Origin: Tannerella sp.
GTDB taxonomy: Bacteria > Bacteroidota > Bacteroidia > Bacteroidales > Tannerellaceae
Assembly: GCA_031288935.1 (NCBI GenBank)
Contig: JAITQL010000117.1
Coordinates: 1-10,096 of the forward strand
DNA: 10,096 bases
Direction: 5' to 3'
The translations under genes were made by a program, and so were the position numbers. Under the pieces are notes generated by a model. The model ran no database searches. It worked only from the letters and a program-made list of their open reading frames with translations, and was not told the DNA's origin. Shown piece after piece: positions 7,784 through 10,096 of this stretch (the stretch's first letter is position 1; each line of letters opens with the position of its first letter).

Positions 7784-9009
7784 CCGATGTTCTCTATTTT
7801 TCTGACAATACCGTATCCCGAACGTATCAGCAAACTGATCAGTAGCGGGATAAAAGCCACGTTTACATGCTGGGGGAGGCATATCCAACCCATGCACGTT
7901 CCCAATAGCGCCACAAAGTTAACTAAATGGTAACAATACGCCGCTTTGTTAAGTTTTTTTACGGCAAACAGCACAACGCCCGCCCAGTGAAACGGATGCA
8001 GCCAGGCTACCGACAGATTCGGCCAGATGCCGGGATGCACCGACACGAAACAGAGAAAAAAGAGGACGATGCCCGCCGCACCGGCACAGAAGAAAAGCAG
8101 GCAGTCCAGGAGGCGGAAATAACGCCTTGCGTGCCATTCGAACAGCGTTGTCGCCAGGACAAGTGCGAAAAGCAGGAGGCTACAGGCGAGCGGGGTGAAA
8201 AACGTTTCCTCCTCCTCCTCCTTCTCCCCGTCATCTGCAATGGTCTCGACGAGTACCTGCTGCGCCGATACCAGCAGCACGCTTCCGCCGTCCGGACGGA
8301 GTATGTGCGCCCCGGCAAACGCTTCCTTCACGTTTGCAGGCAGGAAAAAAGATTCGCGGAGCGTCATCTGCCGGTCGGTGGGGAGACCCAAGACCAGGTC
8401 GCAGCCAAAAGTCAGCCACGGGTGGCGGCGCGTGCAACGGTTGATCGTCTCCCGGAACGAGCCGGTCTCCGTTTCCGCAAACCGCAGGTTGCCCTCCAGA
8501 CAGTGTTCGAGCGCCGCCACGGGACGGGTCGAGCAGTTGTCGTAGAAAAAATTGTAGCGGTAGACCCGGTTTTGCGGCTCGGCATTGAGCAGGAGCGCCT
8601 GCCAGAGGCTCTCCTTCTCGCGCGGATTCAGGTTCAGCGTCTGCTCGCACACCTCGCTGCCGCGCATGACGTAATCCATCAGGAAATCCGTGTACGTTTC
8701 ATGCGCCAGCATGTAGTCCGTTTCCCCTTTTGCGAAGCGGTAAATAAAATTCGGTTTGGAAAAATCGAAGATTCCGTAGTTAAAGACGACGTCGATGTGC
8801 CTCCACCGAACGGAATCCAGGCTGATCTCGCCGCGTATCCGCAATGCCGTATGGCCGTAGAGCGTATACGCCGCCCTGTCGCTTGGCGAACAGGTCAGGA
8901 TGCTGATTTCCGTCTGTTCACTCAGGAAAGGGGTTGCATTCGCCTGCATGTGCAACGCCAGGAGCAACCCCGTCAAGCAGCCGATGGCTTTCAGCAGAGG
9001 CCCCGCCAT
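7780..9009 (-). CDS. DUF4105 / Lnb-N family membrane protein
   Basis: This 409-residue protein has a signal peptide (about 1-25), a periplasmic DUF4105/Lnb N-terminal domain (~30-255), and about five hydrophobic segments (~271-290, 300-325, 333-350, 360-378, 383-398). Family motifs include YGHTALRI (His53), FNYGIFDF (77-83) and FFYDNCSTRP (Cys159); His53 and Cys159 are the likely catalytic pair of a papain/NlpC-like fold. The founding Lnb of Firmicutes forms lyso-form lipoproteins by moving an acyl chain; whether this protein acylates lipoproteins is inference. An acidic run (GEKEEEEE, 261-268) precedes the first membrane segment. The start at 9009 overlaps the upstream stop as TAATG, and the next gene overlaps this stop as ATGA, so the three are coupled. 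An upstream in-frame ATG at 9036 is less likely. Confidence 0.88.
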   Translation of the reverse strand: MAGPLLKAIGCLTGLLLALHMQANATPFLSEQTEISILTCSPSDRAAYTLYGHTALRIRGEISLDSVRWRHIDVVFNYGIFDFSKPNFIYRFAKGETDYMLAHETYTDFLMDYVMRGSEVCEQTLNLNPREKESLWQALLLNAEPQNRVYRYNFFYDNCSTRPVAALEHCLEGNLRFAETETGSFRETINRCTRRHPWLTFGCDLVLGLPTDRQMTLRESFFLPANVKEAFAGAHILRPDGGSVLLVSAQQVLVETIADDGEKEEEEETFFTPLACSLLLFALVLATTLFEWHARRYFRLLDCLLFFCAGAAGIVLFFLCFVSVHPGIWPNLSVAWLHPFHWAGVVLFAVKKLNKAAYCYHLVNFVALLGTCMGWICLPQHVNVAFIPLLISLLIRSGYGIVRKIENIG

Positions 9010-9776
9010 TACTTCAGCCCCGTTGCTTCGAGCCACACATCCGCCATCAATTGCCGTCCGGGCAGGTCGGGATGAACGCCGTCTGCCGACCAGTACCGCG
9101 CCGGAGCCAGTTTCACGGCCTCGTCAAACGCCGACTGGAAGGGGACAAACACGGTCTTGAACTCGTCCGACAGTTTCCGGAGCGACTGCCGGTAAGCGTC
9201 GAACATCGGGAACCACCGCGGCTCGTCGATTGCCGCTCCCCCGCGCAGGGCAAACGGTTCGCACAAGACCAGCTGCACCGCCGGCAACTTCTCTTTCGTA
9301 TACGCCAGCAACGCCCGCAGGTCGTCTTCATACACCTCCACTGTTCCTTTATAACCGTGCGTCAGCGTGTGCCAGTAATCGTTCACCCCGATCAGGATGC
9401 TCAGCACGTCCGGCATAAAAGCCAGCGTTTCCGCTTCCCACCGGTCACGCAGCTGGAACACTTTGTGTCCGCTCACGCCGCGGTTGTAAATCTTCAGTCG
9501 CAACGCCGCCTGCGTTTTCAGCAACTGCGTAGCCGTGAACAGGGCATAACCGCTGCCCAGCTGCTCAAACGTATTGCAGACTGTATTTTCCTTGTTCCGT
9601 CCGCAATCCGTAATCGAATCGCCCTGAAAAAGAATCACGCCGTCTTTCTTCAAACCGATTTTCGGAGCGTTCACGCCGTTTTGTTCCTTCACCACCGCCC
9701 TGACCAGTTCGGGCGCCATCATCATGCCCAATCCTGCCGCGGCTCCTCTTTTCAAAAAGTCCCTTCTCGTATTCAT
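9009..9776 (-). CDS. SGNH/GDSL-family hydrolase
   Basis: This 255-residue predicted exported esterase or acylhydrolase shows all four SGNH blocks: GDSITD with nucleophile Ser54, NRGVSGH with Gly100, IGVND with Asn132, and DGVHP with Asp232 and His235. The N-terminus MNTRRDFLKRGAAAGLG has a twin-Arg-like motif (TRRDFLK) and a hydrophobic stretch up to about residue 27; export by Tat or Sec cannot be told from this. Related proteins remove acyl or acetyl groups from glycans or lipids; the substrate here is unknown. I chose ATG 9776 because it begins the signal and follows AGGAACGA, a reasonable ribosome site; in-frame ATG 9839 lies upstream of the predicted transcription start. It is the first gene of the coupled three-gene operon. 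Confidence 0.92.
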   Translation of the reverse strand: MNTRRDFLKRGAAAGLGMMMAPELVRAVVKEQNGVNAPKIGLKKDGVILFQGDSITDCGRNKENTVCNTFEQLGSGYALFTATQLLKTQAALRLKIYNRGVSGHKVFQLRDRWEAETLAFMPDVLSILIGVNDYWHTLTHGYKGTVEVYEDDLRALLAYTKEKLPAVQLVLCEPFALRGGAAIDEPRWFPMFDAYRQSLRKLSDEFKTVFVPFQSAFDEAVKLAPARYWSADGVHPDLPGRQLMADVWLEATGLK

Positions 9777-9789
9777 TCGTTCCTGTTTT

Positions 9790-9832
9790 GTATATTTGCC
9801 GGGCAAATATACGCAATATTCCAAAGATTCAA
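9790..9832 (-). promoter_or_regulatory. Operon promoter within a 23-bp palindrome
   Basis: A perfect inverted repeat, GTATATTTGCC (9790-9800), G, GGCAAATATAC (9802-9812), places TATATTTG, a match to the -7 TAnnTTTG box, on both strands. For the leftward operon the -7 is 9811-9804, and a TTG (9832-9830) lies 18 bases further upstream as a partial -33. The start would fall near 9798, giving a leader of about 20 bases before ATG 9776. The symmetry suggests an operator or a bidirectional promoter. Confidence 0.5.
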
Positions 9833-9861
9833 GATTCAAGATTCAAAAATTCAAGATTCAA
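9826..9861. repeat. GATTCAA heptamer repeats
   Basis: GATTCAA occurs at 9826, 9833 and 9840 in perfect tandem, then a variant AAATTCAA (9847-9854) and a final copy at 9855-9861. The array abuts the -33 region of the operon promoter. A similar but shorter run (GATTCAAAGGATTCAAGA) occurs near 579-596. Confidence 0.85.
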
Positions 9862-9905
9862 TGCGCTATTCTCTGGCAGGAGACTGTTGTCAATGTCATC
9901 AACGG

Positions 9906-10064
9906 AAGGGCAACGCCCTTTAAGCAACAGCACAGGGCAACGCCCTGTGAACCCCGCCGGTGATTGCCACCGAAGCCCTGAAAGGGCGCAAGCCCGGTCT
10001 CATAGCTGCTTGCGCCCTTTCAGGGCTTGGGCATCGGCGCATCACCATACACAGGGCGTTGCCC
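9906..10064. repeat. Nested inverted-repeat element
   Basis: Four structures are nested. First is a 6-bp hairpin AAGGGC-AAC-GCCCTT (9906-9920). Second is an 8-bp hairpin CACAGGGC-AAC-GCCCTGTG (9931-9949). Third is a perfect 21-bp inverted repeat, 9973-9993 with 10008-10028, with a 14-base loop. Fourth, CACAGGGCGTTGCCC (10050-10064) is the exact reverse complement of 9935-9949. There is no coding gene between 9862 and the window end. It looks like a dispersed intergenic element (REP or MITE type) or a structured RNA. Confidence 0.8.
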
Positions 10065-10096
10065 AGTCGTGTTCGGAAGAAAAAAAGGTGCACATT

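Noticed and set aside
7784..7897. N-terminal extension of the PafA-like gene
   Set aside because: It would lie within the upstream gene and bury the signal peptide; ATG 7783 with the ATGA overlap explains the start.
6272..7933. 553-codon plus-strand frame
   Set aside because: It is antisense to the PafA-like gene and shows no recognisable motif or signal peptide.
9777..9839. N-terminal extension of the SGNH hydrolase
   Set aside because: It would run back through the palindrome and predicted transcription start; ATG 9776 begins the signal peptide and has a ribosome site.
7927..9923. Long plus-strand frames (7927-9075 and 8934-9923)
   Set aside because: They are antisense to the DUF4105 and SGNH genes, which have clear family motifs; their translations are Arg/Gln-rich shadow sequence.

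Overview
The window looks like a chromosomal segment from a Bacteroidales bacterium (phylum Bacteroidota) of moderately high GC. Four things support this: the SecA has the two lineage-type insertions and a C-terminal zinc finger, several promoters fit the Bacteroidota TTTG / TAnnTTTG pattern, Shine-Dalgarno sequences are mostly absent, and the exported proteins include PafA-like, GDSL-like and DUF4105/Lnb-like families common in that phylum. Genus cannot be decided from the sequence.

Left part (1-1024). Seven copies of a 41-bp tandem repeat occupy 1-288. On the minus strand the repeat has no stop codon in any phase, and it lies inside an open frame that starts at about 434 and runs off the left edge, behind a good minus-strand promoter at 451-482. 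Because 41 is not a multiple of 3, successive copies are read in three different frames. Between this candidate gene and the next one are a 214-bp element with long inverted ends (624-837) and a strong hairpin (851-908).

Middle (1025-2670). A plus-strand lipoprotein of the phosphodiesterase/nucleotide pyrophosphatase branch of the alkaline phosphatase superfamily carries a C-terminal chitobiase-type beta-sandwich. Just downstream are a palindromic repeat element and a second, partly deleted, in-frame copy of the end of the gene. A hairpin then separates it from convergent secA.

Right part (2671-9776, minus strand). Reading leftward: a GDSL/SGNH hydrolase (9776-9009), a DUF4105/Lnb-like membrane protein (9009-7780), a PafA-like alkaline phosphatase homologue whose metal ligands are largely replaced (7783-6203), and secA (6117-2671). 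The first three overlap by 1 and 4 bases (TAATG and ATGA), so they should be one translationally coupled operon. secA has its own candidate promoter, whose -33 box lies in the last codons of the pseudo-phosphatase gene. The operon promoter sits in a 23-bp perfect palindrome (9790-9812), preceded by heptamer repeats and, further out, a nested inverted-repeat element (9906-10064).

The operon products are all predicted to be exported or membrane-bound, and they sit next to the Sec motor ATPase. An envelope or lipoprotein-related role is therefore plausible but unproven. The main unusual points are the tandem-repeat gene read in three frames, the probable pseudo-phosphatase coupled to an Lnb-like protein, and the in-frame duplicated gene tail.
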